Assembly: GCF_964019385.1 (NCBI RefSeq)
Contig: NC_088654.1
Location: forward strand, 3,321,872-3,385,871
Reading direction: 5' to 3'
Source: Sycon ciliatum
Lineage: Eukaryota > Porifera > Calcarea > Leucosolenida > Sycettidae
Length of the DNA stretch: 64,000 bases
The notes under the pieces are model-generated. The model was not told the origin of the DNA and made no database searches. It worked only from the letters and a program-made list of their open reading frames with translations. Shown here piece by piece: positions 10,769 to 21,897 of this stretch (the first letter of the stretch is position 1; each line of letters begins with the position of its first letter). Both the position numbers and the translations under genes were made by a program.

Positions 10769-11129
10769 ATAGTTTCCATTACTTTGGACATTATGCATAA
10801 TAACGAGACTGGGCGGTAGTTCTTCAGAACAGAGCACGAGGACCGTTTGTGGATCGGTACCACGTTAGCTGGCTTCCAAGATTCTGGTTGGTTGGTTGGT
10901 TGTTTTTTATTTCACTTCGCACATTCAAACGGGATGACGACCCAATAAAATGACGGCGAAGGCTTAGCGTAGAAGTGGCTATGGAAGAACATAGTAAAAG
11001 CTATGGAAGCACATAGTAAGAGAATAGGATACTAATAACTGCGGGTAAATGGGGGGAGAGAGAGAATACGATGTATCTGTGATACTGCGTGAGGATTACT
11101 GAACTGCACGGGGAGGGAGAGCAGAGCGA

Positions 11130-13441
11130 TCAGCAGCAACTCGAACTACTCCCTACAGGCGTGTGGTACACATGCATGCTTAAACTCAGGTAGCCGGGTA
11201 ATTGTGCGGACCTCACGAGGGAGAGCGTTCCACAGCAGAGCACCAGCAACAGAAAATCTCCGCTGACCGCGGTGGCTACTGACTGCTGATGGTGGGTAGG
11301 GGTGCCTTGTGCCGGGGTCAGGAGCTGGGCGAGCACAGGGCTGGTGCGGGCCTGGATGCACCGCCAGATGGTGATCAATATTTTCTGCTTGTAGAGCTCG
11401 CTGACACGGTACAGGGAGTGAGCAGTGAGCAGCGGCTGCATGGCTGTCCGGGGCGGGTTGCCATCGATACAGCGGATGGCTCTGTTTTGCGCGGTTTGCA
11501 GTCGTTTCAGTTGACCCTCTCGCATTGCGGCTGAAAGGCAGCAGGAGCCATAAAGCAGGTCGGGCATTATGGCCGCCTTCACATACACCTGACACGAGCG
11601 TCTTGATGGGCTTCGGCGTGCCCGCCACAAGGCGCCAATTTTCTTGGCAACCTTGGTGACCACATAGTTTACATGGGTGTACCAATCTAGGCGATTGTCG
11701 AGGTGAACGCCGAGGTAGCGCGCAGAAGACGCTGAGGGGAGGAGAAAGTCGCCGCTTTTGACTGTTACTTCCTGTACATGCTGCTGGGGAGAGATAGTCA
11801 GAACCTGGCTCTTGGTGGCGTTAAAGATGAGGCCTCGGGACTTCAGCCAACCGGCCAGAGCAGTTGCCGCTGTGGTGAGGGTTCTGGACGCTTCCGCCGC
11901 TGAGGCCTGGGAGTCGTACAGGGCTATGTCATCTGCAAATTGTACACTTGGCACAGGCAAGGAAACCAAAGGGACATCTCGTGTGTATATACTGAAGAGA
12001 ACAGGGCCGAGAACAAGTTGAACTCCGCACTTGAAACAGAGAGCGAATAGCTGGGACAAAGGCTTCGCAAGTTCTTTGCCACACTCTTTCAGGACCCGGG
12101 CTGAAATGTCGTCAGGACCAGTCGCCTTGATATGTCCAGTCGCGCTAGCAGACGGTAGACAGTCGCGGGGCGAAAACTAACGGCTGCGAGTGCCGTAGCT
12201 CCGGTTGCAACAAGGTCAGGTAAGTCGTCAGAAGTAAGATCCTGGCCAGTGACACTGCACTTCCTGGAGAAGAAGGTGGCAAAGGCCTCCTATTTCTCAT
12301 GGCTTGTTGCCAACTACCATCCGCCCGCATCAACAATGAGAGGAATGTCCTTGTTACGTCCGGCCCCACTAGCATACTTTAACTTTGTCCACCATTCTTT
12401 GTCCTTGAGTGAGCCCGTGGACAGGCTGTGACGGATACTGGCATCTTTAGCTTCCTGGGATCGCCTTAGGATGTTGACGGCTGTGGTAACGGAGCGAAGG
12501 AAAGCTTGTTTGAGTGAAAGATCGTTCGGGTGTTTTCTCCAGGAACGCCAACGTTTGTCCTTTTCCCTCATAACAGCTGTACATTCCGGTGTCCACCATT
12601 TTGGATAACTCGGCCTCGTGGTAAGTTCCTTAGATGGGACAAACCTGGCTATTGCGCCTCTGATAGTGGTGGTTACCCGCTCACAGGAGGTGTCCGGGTC
12701 ATCAGTTATGATGTCGTGCCATGGAGAGTTGCGAAGGAAAGCTCGGAGGCGATGCCAGTCTGCGCTCTTGTACCGCCAGGTAGTTCGCTTTGCTGCAGGT
12801 TCGTGGCAAGGTAATATGCCTACGAAGTCGGATAGAACGATAACGTGGTCAGACCGCCCAAGAGGGGGTGTGGCGGTTGTCAATACTGGGGAGTTGAAGG
12901 TAGACATTACGAGGTCAAGCGTATTGCCGCCACGAGTAGGAGTCTGAACATGCTGCGTAAGGAGGTGCGCGGCACAAGTATCCTCAAGTGCTTCGCCCGC
13001 CGGTGTGGTCTTAGAGCTGTTTAGCCAGGCACGGGTGTGAACGTTAAAGTCCCCAGCAACAAAGAGTTTAGGGCCGTGTTGACGGGCCAGAGGAAGGGTG
13101 TCGTCGAGATGATGGATGAGTGAGAGGTCACCGGGCCCGCAAGAACTCGGCCGGTAGACACCTCCCAGGACAATCTTGTGCCCGGCGCTGAGCTGGATGG
13201 ATACCCACAAGACTTTATGCTGGGGGCGGCCAGTTCATCGATGGTTAAGGCGGTCAAGCCTGAATGGAGGGCTATAGCCCGGGAATACCGTGTCCTACAC
13301 TTGGACCTTCTCTGTTGTGAACTTTGTTTCGGTTACCACTGCGACGTCAGGGTTGTGCTGTAGCAACGCGTGCTGGAAGTCGCCTAACTTGCTACTTAAC
13401 CCGAACGCATTTGTGCACAAGAGGCGAAATGGAGCAACCAT
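11130..13441 (-). pseudogene. LINE-2 ORF2: APE endonuclease plus deleted reverse transcriptase
   Basis: From ATG 13441 the frame gives the endonuclease start LLCTNAFGLSSK (catalytic Asn), VAVVTETKF (catalytic Glu), VYRPSS, VAGDFNVHTRAW (Asp/Asn) and GRSDHVIVLSDF (catalytic His). Two in-frame stops (TAG after KVQV, TGA after LNHR) and a frame change near 12320 interrupt it. The RT then jumps from PLSQLFALCFK directly to LGPVLFSIY, losing the fingers and first catalytic Asp region, but keeps QFADDIAL, the thumb and the C-terminus. A deletion has therefore fused two RT segments in frame. Confidence 0.8.
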
Positions 13442-13547
13442 GGAAGAAACAACAAAAAAACGGAAAAGCTAAAAATACTAAAATGTTAACCTAGAGCTAA
13501 AGTTCTTAAAAACAAAAAAGTTCTGAACGTGTTTCTAAGATTTAAAA

Positions 13548-13999
13548 ACGCCAAGCGTTCTGCTTGCTGCCAGCTGGACCTTTTTTCTTTTTCTTTCTTC
13601 CATGGACTTCGGTGAATTCGGTTTCAGCTGAGGGGGAGGTCGAGCTTCGCTGCCGTTTGCTGTTGGTGCCTGCTTTGCTGTTGCTCTTAGCGCAGTCAGC
13701 CAGTAGGGCCATTGCTCTGTCTTCGTCACTAGCAGGATCAGAGTGGGCCAGAGACGTGGTGGGGTCAGGCTGCGGTGGGGAGGGGTGGGGGTTCCTCCAT
13801 CTGACTCCTCAGCCCAGCTGCTGTTGGGGGACAGAGTTAGAGTGAAGTCGGGCTCACCTTCAGTGCCTCCCACTGAGGCAGATTCGGGTTCCCTGGATGC
13901 ATCCCTTTCGGCATCCGATCCTCCTGCAGCAGATGAGTCCGAGTACGGTTTGTCTGACTCCACGCCACTACAGTCTGTTTCAAAAAGATTAGCAATCAA
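13548..13999 (-). pseudogene. LINE-2 ORF1-like protein, frameshifted
   Basis: Acidic, Ser-rich N-terminus (CSGVESDKPYSDSSAAGGSD), then after a frame change near 13780 SDPASDEDRAMALLAD and a basic tail ending GRKKKKGPAGSKQ and a stop about 100 bp before ORF2. Position, composition and the basic tail suit a LINE ORF1 nucleic-acid-binding protein. No CCHC or RRM motif is visible. A diverged relative of the SSA..GGSDAER region lies on the minus strand near 15320-15420. Confidence 0.5.
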
Positions 14000-14008
14000 G
14001 TTTGGGTC

Positions 14009-15584
14009 TTAAAAAGTATGAAGATAAGGGAAAATTGGACAACAAAGTACATAAAATGGCTTGTTAGGGCACGGCAAATTGTTCTGTGAAGGTTTCGGAA
14101 CAATGGGACCAACCGTTAGAATTTCGGCCAGGTTTTTGGCCTTTTCCCATGGTTTATAATTTGCCCTGGAAGCCAGTATCGATTTGTTATCAAAACCCAC
14201 GATTTATCCTTTCCTTTTTGGCCTTGTGGTTATGAACGCTGTCTGCTGACCATGAAGTAGTTGTGAGTTCAAATCCCAACAAATCTTAAAAGTCAAACAT
14301 TTTTTCATTGTTTTGGTGATCACCCTGCCACTGTACAAGACAAAGAAGGTGGCTGCGCCAAACGACTTGTTTTTGGAGCTCGCGTTTCCTGCCGAACTGA
14401 CTGACACTTGACTGGCTCACGCCATGTGAAGTTGTGAACACACACAACACTGACACCGTGTGGATGAACACGCAAATCGTTGCGCTGTAGCTACGTGTTG
14501 TTGAATACACCGGCACATCGATCGATCGATTTCTGTTTGAGAATTATTTTAGTATTTGAAGATCGCCAATTTATTTGAATTTAGGAGTCAACGCCGTCTT
14601 CTATCAACTTCCACAGGCGTCTGCTTTTCTCAAAATGTTGTCGAAGTCACACGGATAGCTTTGCCACATCAATGCTATGGGAATGAGTCTGTGTCGATGC
14701 CGTTTTCGCCACATCGTGAGAGTAAGCTCAAAGAATCTATTTGGTCACAAAACGAATTGGGACGCATCCCGCTTGTCAAAATTTACCACACTTTCGACAT
14801 GTCCTCTCTGACTCCATAATTGATACGAGGAAGAACGCGTTTGTTGTAAACCAGACGAACATGTACGAGTACCGACGTCAGTGAGTTGTCATTTTTCATG
14901 CTTTCACGCAGAATATTTCTTCGAGTTCACAGTGAGTTTTTCCAGGCAGCGCTCGAGCGCTCATACGGTAAGACGGCAAACTCCCCGGGCGATCACCAAG
15001 ATTGCTAATCTTTTTGAAACTGACTATAGACCTTATTCGATTCACGTCACAATCACGTGAACCGGGGTCCCGGGAACCAGGGAGTGGCAAGAGATCTGCG
15101 CTCAGTGCACAGTGGACTCTGTGTGCGAACATCGGAGTAGATAAATACCGGTATTTTACTACTTATTTGTACAAACTGGGCCTTTCTTGCAACTCGTTTC
15201 TCGTACGCGTGCCCTAGCTTATGACAAATCCCTGGAGGCGAGTCCAAAAGTCACGTTATCGAATAAGGCACTGACATGCTGGCGGTTGGCTGTCGTACCC
15301 GAGGGAGGCTGCTGATCCAATGAGCTTGGATTTCCCGCCTCTCGTCCTGCTACTCTTTCTGCATCCGACCTTCCTACTCGTACAGCAGATGAGTCCTGTT
15401 TGTATGACCCAACTTCACTGGCCAGTTGGCGGTTGGCTGCTGGACCCCGACCCCATGGATTTGTCGTACTCCGATCCGTGTGTGGGTGAGGTGATTTGGA
15501 CTGGCCTTTGCCTCATGTCCGCCTTGCTGACATCGAAAACATGTTTGCGTTTGACCTGGGTACCAAACCCGTACCGTAGTTTTT
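14009..15584. other. Gene-poor spacer with repeat scraps
   Basis: No supported gene. The phrase (a)attgctaatctttttgaaac at 13972-13995 (minus) recurs at 15003-15022 in the other orientation, and a similar phrase is at 14562-14580, suggesting fragments of LINE 5' regions. A tRNA-like stretch lies at 14215. The ORF1-like remnant at 15320-15420 (minus) is too degraded to delimit. Confidence 0.4.
14215..14290 (+). other. tRNA-like SINE head (candidate)
   Basis: gtggttatgaacgctgtctg and gagttcaaatccca match degenerate A and B boxes at normal spacing, and the intervening anticodon-arm-like stem is weak. This looks like a decayed tRNA-derived SINE. No tail or TSD could be identified. Confidence 0.35.
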
Positions 15585-16108
15585 TTGTTGTTTTTTTTTC
15601 AAAAACAACACAATTTTATTGAAACAAAGAAAAATGATGGCACCTATGTACAGGGGATGGCCCACGCCTGGTATAAAGTAAACGTAAAAGAGAAAAAAGT
15701 AGTACAGTGAAATCGATAACAATAGTTCAGTTCCCACACAATACCGCTCCTGAGCCGGATCAGACCACAATCCTAGCCTCGGCAACCGCCAGTGCGGCAG
15801 AAGCAGAGACAAGGCGGTGGCAGTGGATCGGTCGGCGGGCACCCCGAAGACAGGCAACACTTGCACGCAGGAGGGCGAAGCTCAGCCGGGCACGAATCCA
15901 GGCCATGACAGAGGAGTAGGCTTCACGAGTCTTCTCGGACAACATGGAGGCAATGCGCTTGTAAAGAGAAATAGCTGAATTGCCCATGCCACCATGTGCC
16001 GAGAAAACCACAGGGATGAAGCCTGCCCGCTCAACGTGCTGAACCCTTTCTCCGTAGACCCGGCGCTTCTCACGTTCGTGTCGCTTGTAGCAGGATGCCG
16101 CAGATGAT

Positions 16109-17793
16109 AGCAAGCTGTTTGGTGACGTTGTCCATGATCCCCAGCGTCCTCCTCAGCTCTGTTCTCCCTCTGGTCCAATGGCGGAAGGGGCATTTACCGA
16201 CTTCAGTGTAGTGACAGTCGAGGATGTGGCAAGCAGTTTGAAATCTGTCAACCCTTTCAAGGCAACAGGCAGTGACCAAGTTCCAAGCATCATCCTGCAA
16301 AAGTGTTATCCAACCATTGCCCCCACACTTGCACGCATCATTAATATATCCCTGTCCTCCGGTGAGTTCCTCCTGTCCTTCAAGTTGTCCCACGTCAGTC
16401 CGCTCTTCAAGAGTGGAGACCCAAATTTGCCAAAGAACTACCGCCCTGTGTCACTGCTCCCAGTTATCTCCCGCATCACAGAAGCATTTGTAAAAAATCC
16501 GATCACGCAGTACTTGGACTCCAAGCAACTTCTTCCGCCTACTCAGTTCGCCTACCGAAAGCTTCACTCCACAGAAGATGCCTTAACGTATGCTCTTGAT
16601 CGATGGCAAATGGCACGGGCAGAGCGCAAGTATACCGGCATCGTGTTTGTCGACATGTCAAAGGCCTTTGACCGCGTCAGGCATGAGCGACTCGTTACCG
16701 AACTGTTTAAGCTAGGCATCTCGGGAACTGCACTCAACTGGTTCTGCAGTTACCTGTCTGGCCGGACACAGCAGATCAAATTGCAGGATCAGTTGTCAGG
16801 GACTGTTCCTTGCTCTCGCGGTGTTCCGCGGGGCAGTGTCTTAGGCCCACTCCTGTTTGTAATTTATGACATAGATGACATCGGCCTACTTTTGAATGCC
16901 CAGAAAACCCAAGTTCTGTTTGTAAAGCCAAGAGGCGGTGCTGATGTTCAAGAACACGTACGTTGTCGAGGACAATCCCTGGAATCAACAACATCTGCGA
17001 AATACCTGGGTGTTGTAATCGACAATGACCTCTCCTGGCAGCCACATATCAGCCATGTAACACGCAAGATCGGGCCAGTAATTGGACAGCTATGGCGACA
17101 CGGCAGGTCCCTGAGCCTAAGAGCACGCCAAGTCTGGTATGTCAGCATGATACAGGCTCATCTGTCCTATGGATCTAACTGTTTCTTCTCCAGTCTTTCC
17201 AAGCAGCTCCTGGATAAACTCCATCGCCTGTCAAAATCCGGTGTCAGAGCGACCCTGCAGCAAAGGACTCTGGTCCCGACTGCCCCCCTTCTCGAGCTAC
17301 TGGGTGTGCCAAGCTTGCCACAGCTTCTCTTCCAGAAGCTTGCCATCTTCGTTTTCAAATGTTTAAATGACAAGACAAGTCCCCTGTTAAAGAATCTGTT
17401 CGTGCCGATCAACGACCCTGCCACACCTCAGCTGAGGACGACACGGGGTCAAGTGTCAAGCCTGCTGAGAGTTCCGTTCCTCCCTGGTCCTGCTGGACGT
17501 CGTTCAATTCAGTTTGTTAGCAGCATTCTGTGGAATGCTCCCCCAGTTGCAGTCCGTACGGAAGGTGATTTGCAGACATTTAAAGCTCTAGCCACGGCTC
17601 TCGACTTGCCCAGCCTTTACCTATATTAACATTCTCTGTACCTAACTTCATGTCGAAATCCATTTTAACAATCCGCATATCTCTCCTCCTCCCCCCCCCC
17701 CCCTCTCTCTCTCTGTCTCTGACACACACACACACACACACTCTCTCTCTCTCTCTCCCTCTATCTATCTATCTATCTATCTCTGTTGTTGTT

Positions 17794-17826
<33 letters not shown>

Positions 17827-17889
17827 GGTCATTTTGTGACAGCTTGTACAATTCCCTGTCCAGGTAGTAAAGCGTCTCTCTCCTTTCCG

Positions 17890-17988
<99 letters not shown>

Positions 17989-18188
17989 ATCTATATCTAT
18001 CTCTCCACTCTCCTCAGGCATGCGTCACACTCTCATGGAAATTTTTATTTTATTTCTTATTTTATAAGATTGCATGCTTCACACTCTCATGTAATATTTC
18101 TTGGACAATCCACTTGTCCAGGCAAGAAGGCAGCAATGCCTGTTCATTCTGGCGAAGTAAAATAAAATAATTATACCAACCAACCAAC
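16109..18188 (+). mobile_element. 5'-truncated LINE inserted in the RT/RLE-like element
   Basis: Flanked by 8-bp direct repeats cagatgat (16101-16108 and 18189-18196). Deleting it with one copy rejoins the host frame as SNRSSSAASCYKRHE without change. Its coding frame is open from the first inserted base to TAA at 17627, covering FKATGSDQVPSIIL, NYRPVSLLPVI, VFVDMSKAFDRVRH and RGVPRGSVLGPLL. It then jumps from LLFVIY to IGLLLNAQKTQVL, so about 45 residues with the catalytic YADD box are missing in frame. The RT is therefore catalytically dead. The 3' end is gcgaagtaaaataaaataa plus a (ccaa)n tail. Confidence 0.9.
17683..18000 (+). repeat. Mixed microsatellite in the LINE 3' region
   Basis: Consecutive (C)n, (CT)n, (AC)n, (CTAT)n, (GTT)n and long (CT)n tracts between the RT stop codon and the LINE tail. 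Confidence 0.95.
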
Positions 18189-20404
18189 CAGATGATGAGC
18201 GATTTGATGGAGCGTGCGGGTTGAAGACCCGGACGTCCAGGTAGCTCCGTTCAAACCGGCCACCATAGATACCGCTCGCGACAACATCCAGCCGACCCAG
18301 GTCATCCCGCACAGCTGTTCGATAGCGCAAGTTCCCCCCGGTCAAGGGCTGGAGGGTGGGCTCCACGTTGACGTCATGCGCCACACGACCGAGCAGCTGC
18401 GCCGTGAGATCCCTCACCTCATTGTGCCGCATGATGATGATGCCGCCCGTAGCGCAGGAGAGAGCATGTGCAACAGTGAACGTTGCACCACACGAGCAGG
18501 TTGATGGCAGTCGGTCCGGGTGCCACCCATAGCGAAGCGCCAGCCCATCACGAAACTGGGCCTTGGACAGGGTAAAGCCATGACGTGCTAGTGGGCGGCA
18601 TGTAAGCCAGCTTGAGGCTCCTTTCTCGCTGCCAAGCTCCATGGCACGCTTGACTGGGGGAGATGCATCATTTGCGAGCTCCATGGCATGGTGGGCCACG
18701 GACCTTCGCTGCTCACGCCGTACCTCTCCTTTGCGGTCCCTGACCTCAGCCAATGACTCTCCCAGGATACCAGCCTGAGTGTTCATTTGATGGACTAGCG
18801 CAGTAGTGATGTGCCGAGAAGCCGAGTACTGACTGGAGATAGATGTAGGATCCGCCAGGCCAAGACCACCATGGCGACAAGGAAACCCAATGAGGCTGCG
18901 GTATTCTTGGTCGATGTGTTGACCAGTCAGCACTGGGATCAGCTCTGTAGCGATGTGACGTTCCAGGGGTCCCAGCTGTTCAGCCGCCCCAGCTAGTGTT
19001 CGACAGATGAAGGTCCACTTGTGCTGAAGGCCTCTGGTGAAGGCACTGTTTGCTGCCTGAGATTGCGTGCGTGCATACTCTGTGAGGATAGCTACCTCTG
19101 CAAACCATTCCTCACACTTCTTCTGGAGAAAGTGCTGGCAGTACTCCGGTGTGCCGATGGCAGCGCCAAGTTATCTATGGCCTTCACCGGTGATGCGGAT
19201 CCCTGAGCCGGCGAACACTCTTCGAGCTTCATCCAGACACTCAGGTTTGACTACGAGGACTGACTTTGAGGGATTGGCTTGATAGCCAAAAGCTAGGCCC
19301 CGTTCCAGGAGACGATCCCACCATACCTTCAATCGCACCATCTTGCCGCCAGCAGATGAATCATCAGCATACCAATGTTGGCATGCCCCATCAGTAGCCA
19401 CGGACGTGATCAAGGGGAGGATGTCGAGGGCATAAATTGGCATAGCCAGCCGGGGTCACCCTGCGTGGTTCCCTCAATTGACTGAATGGCTTCTCCCCCA
19501 ACATGCAAGTTGGCGGGGCTGCGGTAGCAGTTGATGACAACCGTTGCTAGGGCTGGGCATGACAGGCGGATGTTGTGAATACATGCAGCACGGTTGAGGC
19601 TGTTAAAGGCGTTACTGGCGTCAGCCATCAGCACACCGTCGACATCCGGAGAGTTTTATACATCCGTCAAGGCGTGAATGGTGGCCTCAATGCCACAGTC
19701 TTGGCCTGCGCAAAGTTGTTGGCTGCCTGCTGCTTCCTGGATATCATTTCCAATGATTGACAGGATTGCTTTTCCAATCACACGACGGATCACCTCGCAA
19801 ATTTCAATGGGTCTGACCCCTGGGTTTTTGGCCAGGGGCACAAGCCGAGATGCAAGAGAGGCCTCTAGAGAGGAGGGGTTGACATACTTTGTTGCTAGGC
19901 GGCGTGCACAGCAAGCTAGAGAATCACACAGGACATCCGAAGCATCCGCAAAGCTGGTGCATAGCGAGTGCCATGTGGCAGCGTCCACTCCTGATGGCCC
20001 CGCAGCTCCATTTGTGTGAAGAACTGCCTGGCGTATGGCATCTCGGTTCAACTTCTCAAATCTAACTGGGTGGGGTGACGTGGGGAAGGGTCCTTGCATC
20101 AGGGCTTCGTGGCTCAAGGGGGCTGCCTCAGGATGCTTTGCCTTGAGGACCTGTCGAACTGTTTCCTCGGAAATTTGATCGTCAAGCTTGAGAAGACCAC
20201 AATCGGCTGATCCATCCAGCTGGCGTAGCGCAGCCGAGATTTTCCCATCAGTAACCAGGGACGGGAAATGTCTTGCTGAGTCTTGTACCTTGGGTCTCCC
20301 GGTGGCCGACTCGCAATTCAACTGCCGCTGGATGGTCCGGCATTCTTGTCTCAGGTCACAGATGTCAACTCTGTTCCATGTTTCCATTCGGCGCTGAAGG
20401 TTGC

Positions 20405-20718
20405 AGCGTGTGGTGGAGATCAAGTGTCCTTTCACCATGCGGAATGGTATGTCGCTTCGTGAGTTTGCTGGACGGCGGACTTCATGCTTGACGGATGTTG
20501 ATGGCAATTTGGTCCTCAAGCGAACACACACCTACTACTACCAAGTTCAAATGCAGATGTATATTTGCGGTGTGGAGGCTGCCGAATTTGTCATATGGTT
20601 TCCAAATGGTCTGTTTGTGGAAACTGTCGCTGCTGATCATTCCCTTGTGAAGGAGTTTCTGCCCCGACTGGAGAAATTTTTTCCTCGCATTACCTTCCGG
20701 CCGTTCATGCTGCTCTAA
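20405..20718 (+). pseudogene. YqaJ-type exonuclease domain, C-terminal fragment
   Basis: The frame encodes VVEIKCPFTMRNGMSLREF, then RTHTYYYQVQMQMYICGV, FVIWFPNGLFVE and LPRLEKFFPRITFRP before TAA at 20716. E-x-K followed by the QVQxQM helix is the signature of the YqaJ/lambda-exonuclease PD-(D/E)XK nuclease fold, which acts on DNA ends. Invertebrate genomes carry many such genes, often transposon-derived. The part with the upstream catalytic Asp is missing because the sequence begins exactly where the minus-strand retroelement's 5' end lies, so the gene looks split or truncated by it. Confidence 0.65.
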
Positions 20719-21848
20719 TATGTGATGTTGTTCTTAATGTCAACACTGGACTTCTTTGGAACTTTCTTTTCCTACTTACTTCACCGTAGCACTCTTCGAG
20801 AACTCACAATCTTCTTTCAAAGTTCTTGTTTTCCATTCAATCATAAAAATTCTAACACTGTTTGTACTGAACACGATTAGTAGGCATCTGAGTACTGGCG
20901 GGGTAAAGGACTGGTTTATTGGATGTGCCAACAGGAAGCACTAGTAAAAGGAATGGCAGCTTAGAACACCGTAGGTGACGAAATACAATAATGATCAAAT
21001 AATAGGGTGTGGCGTGGTGCCAAATCAAGAAAGAACAGAGTAATCACAACGCTCTCAACACAGCAAATAGAAAGAATAATGTGCACAGTGCAAAGCTGCA
21101 CCTAAATAATAAAGTTTCTGGGAACACAACCTTTATCTGTGATAATAATAAAATGTTCGCCTATTTACATAATTATGTACATTGTTAAACAGGACAGGGC
21201 AATTTATGAATGAAGGTGTAAAAATTGTATTGACATCGAGACCATATCAGGTAGCAACCAATGTGGGTTGGTAATTGCACAAAACACACGCTGAGAAGAC
21301 AGCTTGCTCAAGAATATCAAATAAATTGTTGTCAATGACACCATCCAGAAGACGATACTGCATGCTTATTTTGCCCACAACTCGGCACTTTGCCACCGCA
21401 CGCGATTACATCACGTCTCCCAAATATGGGATTACGCAATGAGCTTATGGGCATCCAAATACCGATACTGTGATTACTTAACAGCCTTACCGCTTATTGA
21501 CAAGCCGGTCGCGTGCGGCTCCACGAGGTATATTATGGCACCGCAGGCCGCGCACCTGAGGGCCTTTCTGGAAGCCTTAGCTGAGCTTAGTCAAGTCTGT
21601 GAGCAGCATTATCCAGACATAGCTAAGACGTGAATAGGAAACTCATGTCCAATGCCAATAGTCCAATGATGAAGGGTCTGCGCGTGGCTGAAGGGCCCAG
21701 TCTGCGCAATTACATTGTGTGTGACATTGTATACAAACACTCCCTGTGGCATAATCATGTACTCCGTGCAAATACATGCTTGAGCGGTGATATTTGTTAC
21801 TGTACATTGTAAAATTAGTGGTGCCATGCTCCTTGGTATGTGTGTGTG

Positions 21849-21897
<49 letters not shown>

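Larger units (their letters stand above)
7085..10896 (-). pseudogene. LINE-1 of this window: reverse transcriptase gene split by three insertions
   Basis: Read on the minus strand with insertions removed, this is a continuous RT. It starts PESWKPANVVPIHK (10896), then NYRPVSLL, QFGFRRGLGT, LAVDIAGAFDRVSH, SAGVPQGSILGPT, catalytic YADDTTLY, the thumb, and C-terminal WNSLPDTLL. Removing 9454-10777, 8151-8678 and 7519 to about 8053, each with one target copy, brings the flanking coding sequence back into register. One real lesion remains, a 1-nt loss in VRPLMEYAPLVW at about 8100. The 5' end is cut at 10896 by the tail of LINE-2. It is a non-LTR RT of the Jockey/CR1-like general type; clade not assigned. 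Confidence 0.85.
10881..14008 (-). mobile_element. LINE-2: two-ORF non-LTR element, internally deleted
   Basis: Minus-strand element with an ORF1-like gene (13548-13999), ORF2 from ATG at 13441 (endonuclease then RT), and a 3' end gcgaagtgaaataaaaaac plus a (ccaa)n tail at about 10881. The same 3' terminus ends the LINE at 18188. It abuts the truncated 5' edge of LINE-1 RT at 10896. Stops, frame changes and an RT deletion make it non-autonomous now. Confidence 0.75.
15585..20405 (-). pseudogene. RT/RLE-like retroelement, nearly full length, interrupted by a LINE
   Basis: On the minus strand, after removing 16109-18196, one protein of about 850 residues is visible. It comprises an N-terminal helical part (LQRRMETWNR), the fingers motif GAAGPSGVDAATWHSL, LVPLAKNPGVRPIEICEVIR, catalytic [52 protein letters not shown], a CCHC knuckle with RHN, an RLE-like GRLDVVASGI and LDVRVFNP, and the conserved tail FIPVVFSAHGGMG. 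Lesions are TAA at 19656-19658, a 1-2 nt indel near 19450, and TAA at 19171-19173. The 3' UTR has an AATAAA signal and an A-rich end near 15585. The family is common in cnidarians and sponges. Calling the C-terminus RLE is inference. Confidence 0.8.

Noticed and set aside
13743..14012. Plus-strand frame opposite LINE-2 ORF1
   Set aside because: The minus strand gives a better-placed ORF1 with basic tail and correct order before ORF2; the plus frame is its shadow.
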